From Sphingomonas carotinifaciens (lineage in GTDB: Bacteria; Pseudomonadota; Alphaproteobacteria; Sphingomonadales; Sphingomonadaceae), in NCBI RefSeq assembly GCF_009789535.1, contig NZ_WSUT01000005.1, positions 620,001 to 684,000 of the forward strand: a stretch of DNA of 64,000 nucleotides, written 5' to 3'. Of this stretch, positions 19,182 through 27,870 are shown piece by piece. Position 1 is the stretch's first letter, and each line of letters opens with the position of its first letter. The position numbers and the translations under genes are program-made. The notes under the pieces are model-generated. The model made no database searches. It worked only from the letters and a program-made list of their open reading frames with translations, and was not told where the DNA came from.

Positions 19182-20093
19182 TTGGCCACCTTGGGAATGT
19201 CCGCCGCCGAGAAGGACGCGGTCACCGCGTTCCGCCACGACGTCGTCGAACCGTCGATGACGAAGCTGGTGATCCTGGATTTCTGGGCGGAATGGTGCGG
19301 GCCGTGCAAGGCGCTGACTCCGATTCTGGAAAAGGTCGCCGCCGCCTATGCCGACAAGGGCGTGGTGCTGGCCAAGGTCGATACCGACAAGAACCAGTTC
19401 ATCGCCACGCAATTCCAGATCCGCTCGATCCCGACCGTGTACGCGATGTTCCAGGGTCAGTTGGTCGCCGACCTGACCAGCGCGCGCACCGAAAGCGCGC
19501 TGCGCACCATGCTGGACCAGTTGCTGCGCCAGTTGCCGATCCAGTCCGAGGCGGGCGAGGCGGAGGCCGAACTGGAACCGCTGATCGCCATGGCCGAGGA
19601 GGTGCTGGGCGAAGGCGATGCCGAGCGTGCGCTGGCGATCTTCGACCAGCTGGTCGAGATGGCGCCCGAGCATCCCGCCGTGCTGTCCGGCCGCATCCGC
19701 GCGCTGGTCGCGGCCGGCCGCAACGACGAGGCGGAAGCCGCGATCGCCGCGTTGCCCGAGGAACTGGCCAAGGATGCCGGCATCCAGCGGGCGCAGGCGA
19801 CGCTGGCCCTTGCCCGCTCCGCGCCACCGGTGGCGGACCATGCCGGGCTGGCCGCCGAGGTGCAGGCCAACCCGGACGATCATGAAAAGCGCTTCGCACT
19901 CGCCAATGCCCAGATGGCCGCGGGCGACCGCGACGGCGCGGCGGACAATCTGCTCCACATCGTCGCCGCCGACCGGACATGGAACGAGGACGCCGCGCGC
20001 CAGCAGCTCCTGAAACTGTTCGAGGTGGTGGGGATGACCGACCCCTGGGTTTCGCAACAGCGCCGGCGGCTGTCGGCGATCCTGTTCGGATGA
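19182..20093 (+). CDS. CnoX/YbbN-like thioredoxin-TPR co-chaperone
   Basis: About 303 residues. TTG at 19182 is preferred because an AGGAG lies six bases upstream; the first ATG (19197) is too far from it. Residues ~15-115 are a thioredoxin domain with the redox motif WCGPC at 38-42 (FWAEWCGPCKALTPIL) and the cis-Pro segment RSIPTVYAMFQGQ. The rest is TPR-like helices (GDAERALAIFDQLVEMAPEH), as in CnoX, which protects proteins from oxidative aggregation and hands them to GroEL. The E. coli protein lacks the second cysteine; this one keeps both, as alphaproteobacterial members do. It shares an ATGA overlap with the next gene. Confidence 0.9.
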   Translation: MATLGMSAAEKDAVTAFRHDVVEPSMTKLVILDFWAEWCGPCKALTPILEKVAAAYADKGVVLAKVDTDKNQFIATQFQIRSIPTVYAMFQGQLVADLTSARTESALRTMLDQLLRQLPIQSEAGEAEAELEPLIAMAEEVLGEGDAERALAIFDQLVEMAPEHPAVLSGRIRALVAAGRNDEAEAAIAALPEELAKDAGIQRAQATLALARSAPPVADHAGLAAEVQANPDDHEKRFALANAQMAAGDRDGAADNLLHIVAADRTWNEDAARQQLLKLFEVVGMTDPWVSQQRRRLSAILFG

Positions 20094-20695
20094 CCAGGCT
20101 TTCGATCTTCCCGCTGCCGGGGGCGCTGCTGTTTCCCGGCATGCACCTGCCGCTGCACATCTTCGAGCCGCGCTACAGTGCCATGGTCTCGGACGCGATG
20201 GCGCGCGACCGGCGCATCGGGATGATCCAGCCTTCGGGCGAGGGCGAGGTGCCGGCGCTCTACAATCTCGGCTGCGTCGGCAAGATCGCCGAGGTCGAGG
20301 CGCTGGACGAGGGACGCTACAACATCATCCTGGAGGGCGTGGCGCTGTTCCGCGTCGTGCGCGAGTTGAAGGTATCCACCCCCTTCCGCCAGGTCGAGGC
20401 CGAGTTGCTGGCGGTCGAGGATGACGAGCAATTGTCGATCGCCCGTCGTTCGTCGCTGGAAATGGAGTCGCGCCGCTTCGCCGATCTTCAGGGTTATGCG
20501 GTCGACTGGGAAGCGGTCAGCCGGCTGGACGATATGAGCCTGGTCAATGGCATCGCCCAGATCGCCCCCTTCGATTCCGCGGCCAAGCAGGCGTTGCTGG
20601 AGGCAAGCGATATCGAGACGCGCGCCGAGCTCATCATCCAGCTGATGCAATTCTTCGGCCGCCACGACGGCGAAGACCGGGTGACGCTGCAATGA
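20090..20695 (+). CDS. Lon N-terminal (substrate-binding) domain protein
   Basis: A 201-residue stand-alone Lon-N domain without the ATPase or protease parts. Typical motifs are LSIFPLPGALLFPGMHLPLHIFEPRY at the start, then IGMIQP, YNLGCVGKIAEVEAL, RYNIILEGVALFRV and the helical end. It starts by ATGA overlap with the thioredoxin-TPR gene. These stand-alone proteins are widespread beside YbbN-like proteins; their role is thought to be in protein quality control, but the target is unknown. Confidence 0.93.
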   Translation: MTRLSIFPLPGALLFPGMHLPLHIFEPRYSAMVSDAMARDRRIGMIQPSGEGEVPALYNLGCVGKIAEVEALDEGRYNIILEGVALFRVVRELKVSTPFRQVEAELLAVEDDEQLSIARRSSLEMESRRFADLQGYAVDWEAVSRLDDMSLVNGIAQIAPFDSAAKQALLEASDIETRAELIIQLMQFFGRHDGEDRVTLQ

Positions 20696-20736
20696 GGAAG
20701 GGCAATGAGGAACGGCCGATGAGGAACGGGCAATGA
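20692..20736 (+). repeat. Tandem ~14-bp ATGAGGAA repeats, possible 14-codon linking ORF
   Basis: Four ATGs occur 13, 14 and 14 bases apart; the first three are followed by GAGGAA, which doubles as a ribosome binding site for the next. The first ATG overlaps the Lon-N stop (ATGA). Read through, it gives a 14-residue frame ([14 protein letters not shown]) whose TGA overlaps the ATG of the Trm112-like gene. It may simply be a duplicated ribosome binding site, or a short coupling peptide. Confidence 0.5.
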
Positions 20737-20900
20737 CCCTCGACCCCTGGCTGCTCGAACGTCTCGTCTGTCCGGTGACGCGTCAGCCCCTGCGCCACGA
20801 CGAAGCCGCGCAGGAACTGGTGAGCGAAGCCGCCGGCCTCGCCTATCCGATCCGCGACGGCATTCCCGTGATGCTGGTGGAAGAAGCGCGGGAAATCTAA
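20733..20900 (+). CDS. Trm112-family small protein
   Basis: Only 55 residues: [20 protein letters not shown], then a central loop and [20 protein letters not shown]. This is the Trm112-like fold (the YcaR family in bacteria): the [10 protein letters not shown] and [15 protein letters not shown] motifs are clear. Many members have further cysteines for zinc; only one is present here. It has a GAGGAA ribosome site from the preceding repeat. Its last four bases overlap the end of the convergent monooxygenase gene. The bacterial function is unresolved, probably as an activator or partner of another enzyme. Confidence 0.92.
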   Translation: MTLDPWLLERLVCPVTRQPLRHDEAAQELVSEAAGLAYPIRDGIPVMLVEEAREI

Positions 20901-22111
20901 ACCAGCACGCCCTGCAACAGCTTGGGCAGTTCTCCGCTTTCGCCGCGCGCTTCCGCCATGAAGCGGCCTTTCAGCGGCGGGATGCGATTTACCGCGGAGA
21001 TACCGAAGCGCCGTACCGCGCTCGCCGTCCTGCCCGGAACGCCGAACAGGCGGTTGAGCACGTCGGTCGCCACCGCGACCATCATCGTGTCGAGGCCCCG
21101 CCACTGCTGGTAGCGCGCCAGCAGCGCGGCATCGCCCAGGTCCAGCCCGGTGCGCTTGCCCTCCACCAGCACCTCGACCAAAGCGGCCACGTCGCGGAAG
21201 CCCAGGTTGAGGCCCTGCCCCGCGATCGGGTGGATGCCATGCGCGGCGTCGCCGACCAGCACCAGCCGCTCCGCCGTCACCCGTGCGGCATGGTGGAAGC
21301 CGAGCGGGTAGCTCGCACGCGGCGAGGCGTGGCTGAGTTTGCCCAGAAATCCGCCCATCTGCTTTTCCGCCTCCGCCAGAAAGGCGCGGTCGGACAGTTT
21401 GAGCATCGCCGGGCCATCGGCACCCTTGACCGACCAGACGATCGCGGAGCGGTGGCCGATCTCGTCGTCGGGCAGCGGCAGCAGCGCGAAGGGACCGGTC
21501 GGATAGAAGATTTCGAACGCGATGTTTTCGTGGGCACGTTCATGGTGGAAGGCACCGATGATCGCGGCATGATCATACTTCCAGCGCGCCACCGTGATCC
21601 CGGCGGCCTTGCGCGTCGGCGAGTTGCGCCCCTCCGCCGCGACCAGCAACGGCGCGCGGATCACGTCGCCGGTATCCAGCGTCACGGTCACGCCGGCGGG
21701 GCCGCGCTCGACATGGGTGGCGCGCGTCTTCATGCGCAGGTCGACGCCGTCCGCCACCACCGCGGCCTCATGGATCGCGGTGCGCAGCAGCTTGTTCTCG
21801 AACATCGTGCCAAGCGCACCGTCATCGGCGTCGGGAATGAAGTCGAGCGCCCCCGGCTCCAGCCCGTCGCTGACCCGGATGTGCCGGATCGCGCAGCCCT
21901 TGCCGGCGAGCCGTGCCCCGATGCCGATCGCATCCAGCATCCGCCCGCTGGCGCTAGCCACCGCAGAGGCGCGGCCGTCGAAGCCGGGCGCCAGCGTGAC
22001 CGCCGGATCGGCGGGGTCGATGATGATCGCGTTGAGCCCGTGCGCGGCAAGCCCGACCCCCAGGGTCGCACCCACCAAACCGCCGCCCAGGATGATGACG
22101 TCGCTGTTCAT
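20897..22111 (-). CDS. UbiH/VisC-family FAD-dependent monooxygenase (ubiquinone hydroxylase)
   Basis: 404 residues from [18 protein letters not shown], whose GxGxxG is the ADP-binding site of the FAD. The second FAD motif, [20 protein letters not shown], and the middle [19 protein letters not shown]-like motif are present. This matches the UbiH/UbiF/Coq6 family that hydroxylates the ubiquinone ring. Which ring position it acts on cannot be told from the sequence. The start was chosen just before the first strand; an in-frame extension 60 codons upstream is rejected as non-homologous. It is monocistronic and divergent from ftsK. Confidence 0.92.
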   Translation of the reverse strand: MNSDVIILGGGLVGATLGVGLAAHGLNAIIIDPADPAVTLAPGFDGRASAVASASGRMLDAIGIGARLAGKGCAIRHIRVSDGLEPGALDFIPDADDGALGTMFENKLLRTAIHEAAVVADGVDLRMKTRATHVERGPAGVTVTLDTGDVIRAPLLVAAEGRNSPTRKAAGITVARWKYDHAAIIGAFHHERAHENIAFEIFYPTGPFALLPLPDDEIGHRSAIVWSVKGADGPAMLKLSDRAFLAEAEKQMGGFLGKLSHASPRASYPLGFHHAARVTAERLVLVGDAAHGIHPIAGQGLNLGFRDVAALVEVLVEGKRTGLDLGDAALLARYQQWRGLDTMMVAVATDVLNRLFGVPGRTASAVRRFGISAVNRIPPLKGRFMAEARGESGELPKLLQGVLV

Positions 22112-22221
22112 GCCTCGCTCTACCTTCCGCAGCGCTCCGCTACAACGCCGCTCCCTTGACGCCGCTCCCCCCGCGCGCAATGGTTTTCGCCGTTTCTTCA
22201 GGATATCCGGGGTTTTCGACC

Positions 22222-24534
22222 ATGGCGAGCCGCGCGCAGCCCGTATTGTGGCGCGAGACGATGAAGGCGGGCGCGGTGCGCAGCGGCGCACTGGTCACCG
22301 CCATCGCGATCTTCGTCACCACCGCGATCCTTGCCCTGGCGCTGGCCAGCTATCACGGCAACGACCCGGCGCTGAATACCGCGTCGGGGGCGTCGCCCGC
22401 CAATCTGGTCGGTCATCCCGGTGCCTGGATCGCCGATGTCGCGCTGAGCCTGTTCGGTCCGGCGGTGGCGCTGCTGCTGCCAATCGGCCCGATCCTGGGG
22501 CTGCGGCTGTGGCGCGACCTGCCGCTGGGGCGCTGGGTCCGCATGTTGCGCAGCGCAACTTTGGGCGTTGCGCTGATGGCGAGCGCCTTGGCCTTCGTGT
22601 CCGATGCATCGGTGATGGCGCTGCCCGCCGGCTGGGGCGGCATCGTTGGCCTGGCCGTCGCCGGATCGGTCGACTGGGCGCTGGCCTTTATCGGCGAGCC
22701 GGTCGCGGCGCTGTGGATCGCACGCGGCATCGGGCTGGCGCTCGCCGTGGCCGGTATCCTCGTCTGGGGCCGCAGCCTGGAGATCGACCTGGGCGACCGC
22801 CGCTTCCGCTTCCGCCGCCGCCGTGCGCGGGCCGATGCACTGGCCGGCGAGGACGCCTGGATGGGCGACGAGGAGGATGACGAGGAGCCGCTGACGCTGG
22901 CGCGCCGCGCCCTGCCGCAGCGTGCGCCCGCGGAGGCCGATCCGCGTCCCGCCCCCGTCATCGCCGATCGCCAGATCGCGCCGGCCCCGGCCAAGGCCAA
23001 GGCGCAAGGCCCCGCAGAACCGCGCGACAGCTACGTCCTGCCCGATCTCGACCTGCTGGTGGAGGCGCCGCCCTCCTCCGCGGGGCCGGTCGACAAGGCC
23101 GCGCTGGAGCGCAACGCCCGCCTGCTCGAAAACGTGCTGGACGACTTCAAGGTGCAGGGTGCGATCACCGAGGTGCGCCCCGGCCCCGTCGTGACGATGT
23201 ACGAGCTGGAACCCGCCCCCGGCATCAAGGCCAGCCGCGTCATCGCGCTGGCCGACGACATCGCGCGCAACATGTCCGCCATCTCTGCGCGCGTCGCGGT
23301 GATCCCGGGTCGCAACGTCATCGGCATCGAACTGCCCAATGCCAAGCGCGAATCGGTCAGCCTGCAGGAACTGGTCGGCTCGCAAAGCTTCGAGGATCAG
23401 GCGGCGCAACTGCCAATCATCCTGGGCAAGAACATCGCGGGCGATCCCGTCGTCGCCGATCTGGCGCCGATGCCCCACCTGCTGGTCGCAGGCACCACCG
23501 GATCGGGCAAGTCGGTCGGCCTGAACTGCATGATCCTGTCGCTGCTCTACCGGCTGACCCCGGACCAGTGCCGGATGATCATGATCGATCCGAAGATGCT
23601 GGAACTCAGCATGTATGACGACATCCCCCATCTGCTGTCGCCGGTCGTCACCGATCCGGCAAAGGCGGTGCGCGCGCTGAAATGGGCGGTGGAGACGATG
23701 GAGGATCGTTATCGCCAGATGTCGTCGGTCGGCGTGCGCAGCCTAGCCAGCTTCAACGACAAGGTGCGCGCGGCGCGTGCCAAGGGCCAGCCGCTCGGCC
23801 GCAAGGTGCAGACCGGCTATGGCGAGAACGGCCAGCCGCTCTACGAGGAGGAGCAGCTCGATTATCAGGTGCTGCCGCAGATCGTCGTCATCGTCGACGA
23901 GCTGGCCGACCTGATGATGACCGCGGGCAAGGAGGTCGAATTCCTGATCCAGCGCCTCGCGCAAAAGGCGCGCGCGGCGGGCATCCACCTGATCATGGCG
24001 ACGCAGCGCCCCTCGGTCGACGTCATCACCGGCGTCATCAAGGCGAACCTGCCGACGCGCATCTCCTTTCACGTCACCTCCAAGATCGATTCGCGCACCA
24101 TTCTGGGCGAACAGGGTGCCGAGCAGCTGCTGGGGCGCGGCGACATGCTCTACATGCCCGGCGGCAAGGGCATCGTCCGCGTCCACGGCCCCTTCGTCTC
24201 GGACGACGAGGTGCATGCGGTCGCCGATCACTGGCGCTCGCAAGGATCGCCCGATTACATCTCGTCGGTCACCGAGGAGCCGGCGGAAAGCTTCGCACTG
24301 GACGGTGCGCCCACCGGCGAGGATTCGGCGGAGGACCAGCAGTACCGCGCCGCGATCCAGCTCGTCTGCGAAAGCCAGAAGGCGTCCACCTCCTGGCTCC
24401 AGCGCCAGCTTCGCGTCGGCTACAACTCGGCGGCGCGCCTGATCGAGCGGATGGAGACCGACGGCGTCGTCAGCCGCCCCGACCATGTCGGCCGGCGCGA
24501 GGTGCTGCGCGATACCGAGGGGCATCCGATCTGA
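22222..24534 (+). CDS. ftsK: FtsK/SpoIIIE DNA translocase
   Basis: 770 residues. The N-terminal ~190 carry four to five membrane segments (e.g. GALVTAIAIFVTTAILALAL, LFGPAVALLLPIGPILGL), followed by a short Pro/Ala/Asp-rich linker. The motor begins near residue 310; Walker A is GTTGSGKSVG at 424-433, and Walker B is IVVIVDELADLMM. The C-terminal gamma winged helix (SYxxYN-like: QLRVGYNSAARLIERMETDG) reads KOPS. It pumps chromosome ends apart at the septum and activates XerCD recombination. The linker is short compared with E. coli, as usual in alphaproteobacteria. Confidence 0.96.
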   Translation: MASRAQPVLWRETMKAGAVRSGALVTAIAIFVTTAILALALASYHGNDPALNTASGASPANLVGHPGAWIADVALSLFGPAVALLLPIGPILGLRLWRDLPLGRWVRMLRSATLGVALMASALAFVSDASVMALPAGWGGIVGLAVAGSVDWALAFIGEPVAALWIARGIGLALAVAGILVWGRSLEIDLGDRRFRFRRRRARADALAGEDAWMGDEEDDEEPLTLARRALPQRAPAEADPRPAPVIADRQIAPAPAKAKAQGPAEPRDSYVLPDLDLLVEAPPSSAGPVDKAALERNARLLENVLDDFKVQGAITEVRPGPVVTMYELEPAPGIKASRVIALADDIARNMSAISARVAVIPGRNVIGIELPNAKRESVSLQELVGSQSFEDQAAQLPIILGKNIAGDPVVADLAPMPHLLVAGTTGSGKSVGLNCMILSLLYRLTPDQCRMIMIDPKMLELSMYDDIPHLLSPVVTDPAKAVRALKWAVETMEDRYRQMSSVGVRSLASFNDKVRAARAKGQPLGRKVQTGYGENGQPLYEEEQLDYQVLPQIVVIVDELADLMMTAGKEVEFLIQRLAQKARAAGIHLIMATQRPSVDVITGVIKANLPTRISFHVTSKIDSRTILGEQGAEQLLGRGDMLYMPGGKGIVRVHGPFVSDDEVHAVADHWRSQGSPDYISSVTEEPAESFALDGAPTGEDSAEDQQYRAAIQLVCESQKASTSWLQRQLRVGYNSAARLIERMETDGVVSRPDHVGRREVLRDTEGHPI

Positions 24535-24619
24535 TCGGGAACGATCGTAACGCTGCCGGACCTTTCCACGCTTCAATCGGTTGTCGGATGGACAAGGGTT
24601 CGAAACGGGGTTGGACTGA

Positions 24620-26056
24620 ATGCGCAAGGATCGTGTGGCCGCGGCGGTGCTGGCGGGCATGCTGTGGACGGGGAGCGCACATGCGCAGCAGGTCGATGTC
24701 GGCGCATCCCCACCGCCCCCCGAAACCGCGCAGCAACCGCCCGAGACGAGCAGCGCGGACACGCAGCGCCAGCCGAACACGGGTGCCGGCCGATCGCCCC
24801 GCAACCGCCAGCGCGATACCTCGCCCTCCGCGCTGACCGCCGATACGCAGAACGCGCCGCCGCCCGGACTGATCGGCGACTGGCAGGAGATCCGGACGCG
24901 GCTCGGCCGGCGCGGCATCGGCCTGACCGCGCGCTACGCGTCGGAGAGCGGCTATAATTTTGCCGGTGGCACGCGAAAGCTGTTTCGGGAAACGGGCCAG
25001 TTCGACGTCGGCACGCTGCTCGATCTCGAAAAGCTGATCGGGCTGGGCGGCGGCGCATTCCAGGCGACGGTCACGTGGCGGCGCGGCTACGACCTGACGC
25101 AGGATGCCGGGCTGGGCACGCTGCAACAGGTGCAGGAAGTCTATGGCCGCGGCCAGACGATGCGCGTGACGCAGCTTTGGTACGAACAGAAGATCGGCCC
25201 TGCGGTAGAGATCAAGCTGGGCCGGACGAATCCGGGTGAGGACTTCGCGGTCTTCTCCTGCCACTTCATGAATCTCAGCTTTTGCGGCGCCCAGCCCGGC
25301 AATCTGAACGGCAGCTACTGGCAGAACTGGCCCATCGGCCAATGGGGCGCGCGCGTGCGGGTGGACCTGCCCCGCGACTTCTACGTGCAGACCGCGGCGT
25401 ACGAGATCAATCCGCGCAATCTGGAGAACCACTTCTTCATTGCGCATTTCAAGGGTGCGACGGGCGTGCTGGTGCCGGTGGAGGGCGGGTGGTCGCGCGG
25501 TGGCGACGACGGCCATGTCGGATCGTACAAGATCGGCGGCTGGATCGCGACGGAGCATGGCGACGACGTGTTCCTGGACGTGAACCGCCGTCCGATCGCG
25601 ATCACCGGCATGGACCCGCTGCGCCGGGACAGCCGCTACGGCGTCTACTTCACGATGCAGCAGCAGCTTACCGGCGAGTCGAAGGACGGCAAGGCGATGA
25701 ACGGCCTGTCGATGTTCGCCAATGTCACGCAGGCGGATCGCCGGACGAGCGTGACCGACAATCAGGTGGCCCTCGGCCTGTTCTACAAGGGGCTGGTGCC
25801 GCATGTGCCCGGCGACGTGCTGGGCATCGGCGTTGCGCGTACCAACGTCAACGGACGCGTGGCGGCCGGCCAGCGGCTCGATCCCGCCCGCCCGGCGGTA
25901 CAGGGCGCCGAATATGCCGCCGAGATCTATTACAGCATCCACCCCGCCGACTGGCTCGAGATGCGGCCGAACCTGCAATATATCCATCACCCCGGCGGCG
26001 TTGCGGCGGCCGACGACGTGGCGGTGCTGGGCATGAAGGCGGCCATCACACTGTAG
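24620..26056 (+). CDS. OprB-family carbohydrate-selective porin
   Basis: 478 residues with a signal peptide (RKDRVAAAVLAGMLWTGSAHA, cleavage near residue 22), a Pro/Gln/Thr-rich segment to about residue 80, then an OprB domain: LIGDWQEIRTRLGRRGI, YNFAGGTRKLFRETGQFDVG, EIKLGRTNPGEDFAVFSCHF, and a GSYWQNWPIGQWGARVRVDL loop. The last strands (WLEMRPNLQYIHHPGG) end at the C terminus. This family forms outer-membrane channels for sugars. It is inserted between ftsK and lolA, which are adjacent in many related genomes, so it may be a lineage-specific insertion. Confidence 0.9.
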   Translation: MRKDRVAAAVLAGMLWTGSAHAQQVDVGASPPPPETAQQPPETSSADTQRQPNTGAGRSPRNRQRDTSPSALTADTQNAPPPGLIGDWQEIRTRLGRRGIGLTARYASESGYNFAGGTRKLFRETGQFDVGTLLDLEKLIGLGGGAFQATVTWRRGYDLTQDAGLGTLQQVQEVYGRGQTMRVTQLWYEQKIGPAVEIKLGRTNPGEDFAVFSCHFMNLSFCGAQPGNLNGSYWQNWPIGQWGARVRVDLPRDFYVQTAAYEINPRNLENHFFIAHFKGATGVLVPVEGGWSRGGDDGHVGSYKIGGWIATEHGDDVFLDVNRRPIAITGMDPLRRDSRYGVYFTMQQQLTGESKDGKAMNGLSMFANVTQADRRTSVTDNQVALGLFYKGLVPHVPGDVLGIGVARTNVNGRVAAGQRLDPARPAVQGAEYAAEIYYSIHPADWLEMRPNLQYIHHPGGVAAADDVAVLGMKAAITL

Positions 26057-26132
26057 CCGCAACCGAAAACGCGCGGGAGTTCACAGCCGGTTCAACGCGG
26101 ATGGGACAAGCCCCCGCTCCAAGGAGACATGC

Positions 26133-26756
26133 ATGTTCGTTTCGCGTTCCATCCTCGCCCCGGTCGCGGCGGCCGTCGCGCTGGTGCCGGCACCCGTTCT
26201 GGCGCAGGCGACCGGCGATCTGGCCGCGGTCCAGCGGCACCTTCAGTCGGTGACGACGATGACCGCCGATTTCAGCCAGACCGATCGCGCCGGCAAGGTG
26301 CTGACCGGCACGGTGACGCTGAAGAAGCCGGGCAAGATCCGCTTTCAATATGAAAAGGGCGTGCCCCTGCTGATCGTGGCGGAGGGCGGCGCATTGACCT
26401 TTATCGACTATTCGGTGCGGCAGGTGCAGCGCTGGCCGATCCGCAATTCGCCGCTGGGCGTGCTGCTCGATCCCGATCGCGACATCACGCGGTTCGCCAA
26501 GATCGTGCCTTCGACGGATCAGCGTCTGGTCTCGGTCGAGGCGAACGATCCGAAGCATCCCGAATATGGCCGGATCACGCTGGTCTTCGCGCGCGATTCG
26601 GCGGCCCCCGCCGGATTGATGCTGCAAGGCTGGGTGGCGCTGGACGGCCAGAATAATCGCACCACGATTCGCCTGTCGAACCAGCGCTTCGGCGCGCCGG
26701 TCAGCGACAGTACGTTTCGCTGGAACGACCCACGGAGAGGTGGACGGCAAAACTGA
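26133..26756 (+). CDS. lolA: Outer-membrane lipoprotein carrier protein LolA
   Basis: 207 residues, with AAGGAGAC seven bases before ATG. The signal peptide ends at PVLAQA (about residue 24). The mature part matches LolA: VTTMTADFSQTDRAGKVLTG, TLKKPGKIRFQYEKG, VPLLIVAEGGALTFIDY, and the final IRLSNQRFGAPVSDSTF strand. LolA carries lipoproteins from the LolCDE complex through the periplasm to the outer membrane. FtsK and exodeoxyribonuclease III nearby fit the alphaproteobacterial gene neighbourhood. Confidence 0.92.
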   Translation: MFVSRSILAPVAAAVALVPAPVLAQATGDLAAVQRHLQSVTTMTADFSQTDRAGKVLTGTVTLKKPGKIRFQYEKGVPLLIVAEGGALTFIDYSVRQVQRWPIRNSPLGVLLDPDRDITRFAKIVPSTDQRLVSVEANDPKHPEYGRITLVFARDSAAPAGLMLQGWVALDGQNNRTTIRLSNQRFGAPVSDSTFRWNDPRRGGRQN

Positions 26757-27087
26757 ATGGAAACCAACAGTTTCATTCATCCGGGCGACAGGTAGGTCGG
26801 CCTAATACCGGTCTTGCGGTTGTGGAGCGTCCGGGATTTCCCCCCTGTTGCCCGGATTGTTGACCACATCCCGCCTGCGTGACGAACGCTAGGTCGGCCC
26901 TCGCTCCATGCCCCCGGAGCGGGGGCCTTTCTGCGTAGGGGATCGAGCATGCTGCGTATCTCGCTCCCCGAGCACGGCCGGGGGGCGCAGCCCCTCCGAC
27001 GACGCGGGCTTCGCCCGCGGCGCGCGCCGATTGAACGGGAACCCCACAACCTTGCCCCCTCTCCCGCCCCCGCCTAGATGGATCGGC
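26757..27087 (+). other. 331-bp gap: terminator and hairpins, no gene seen
   Basis: Between lolA and xth. It contains the terminator-like hairpin at 26910-26932 and a second strong stem at 27003-27019 (CGCGGGC-TTC-GCCCGCG). An open frame across it joins xth but has low-complexity content and no similarity I recognise, so it is treated as noncoding. Whether a small RNA lies here cannot be decided. Confidence 0.4.
26910..26932 (+). terminator. Rho-independent-like terminator downstream of lolA
   Basis: GCCCCC and GGGGGC pair perfectly across a five-base loop (GGAGC), followed by CTTTCT. It lies about 150 bases after lolA, so it may end the lolA transcript or a short transcript of its own. The T tract is weak. 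Confidence 0.55.
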
Positions 27088-27870
27088 GTGAAGATCGTCT
27101 CCTGGAACATCAATTCCGTCCGCTTCCGGATCGCCATCGTCGAGCAGTTCCTGCGCGAGGTCGAACCCGACATCCTGTGCCTTCAGGAAACGAAGGTGAT
27201 CGACAGCGACTTCCCGTTCGATGCGTTTCGTGCGCTCGGCTACCGCCACATCGTCATCCACGGCCAGCGCATGCACCACGGCGTCGCGATCCTGTCGCGG
27301 GTGCCCATCGTCGAGGACGACCGGCTGGACTGGCAGGCGAACAGGGAAGCCCGCCATGTCGGCGTGCGACTGCCGAACGGGGTGCGGCTGGAGAACGTCT
27401 ATATCCCGGCCGGCGGTGACGTTCCCGACCGCGAGGTGAATCCGAAGTTCGGACAGAAGCTCGATTTCCTCGGCCGCATGATCGATTGGTCGCAGGCGCT
27501 GGACTGCCCGACGATCCTGACCGGCGACTTCAACATCGCGCCGCTCGAATCGGACGTGTGGAGCCACAAGCAACTGCTCGACGTCGTCAGCCACACGCCG
27601 ATCGAGGTGGAGACGCTGGCGCGGCTTCAGGCATCGAACGACTGGGTCGATCTCGGCCGCCACTTCGTGCCCGCGCCGACGCGGCTTTATACCTGGTGGA
27701 GCTACCGCGCGAAGGATTGGGCGGTCTCCGACCGTGGTCGCCGGCTCGATCACATGTGGGCGACGCGCGACGTGGCCGCACAGGCGTCCGGACATACCGT
27801 GTTCGAGGCGTGCCGCAGTTGGCTGAAGCCGTCCGATCACATCCCGATCATGACCGAGTTCGATTGGTGA
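27088..27870 (+). CDS. xth: Exodeoxyribonuclease III
   Basis: 260 residues from GTG (VKIVSWNINSVRFR). The AP endonuclease / exonuclease III hallmarks are all present: LQETK with Glu34, a GDFNIAP metal site, RRLDHMW and the closing SDHIPI with the catalytic His. It cuts DNA at abasic sites and trims 3' ends in base excision repair. The stop overlaps the ribA start (GTGA), so the two are co-translated. Confidence 0.95.
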   Translation: MKIVSWNINSVRFRIAIVEQFLREVEPDILCLQETKVIDSDFPFDAFRALGYRHIVIHGQRMHHGVAILSRVPIVEDDRLDWQANREARHVGVRLPNGVRLENVYIPAGGDVPDREVNPKFGQKLDFLGRMIDWSQALDCPTILTGDFNIAPLESDVWSHKQLLDVVSHTPIEVETLARLQASNDWVDLGRHFVPAPTRLYTWWSYRAKDWAVSDRGRRLDHMWATRDVAAQASGHTVFEACRSWLKPSDHIPIMTEFDW

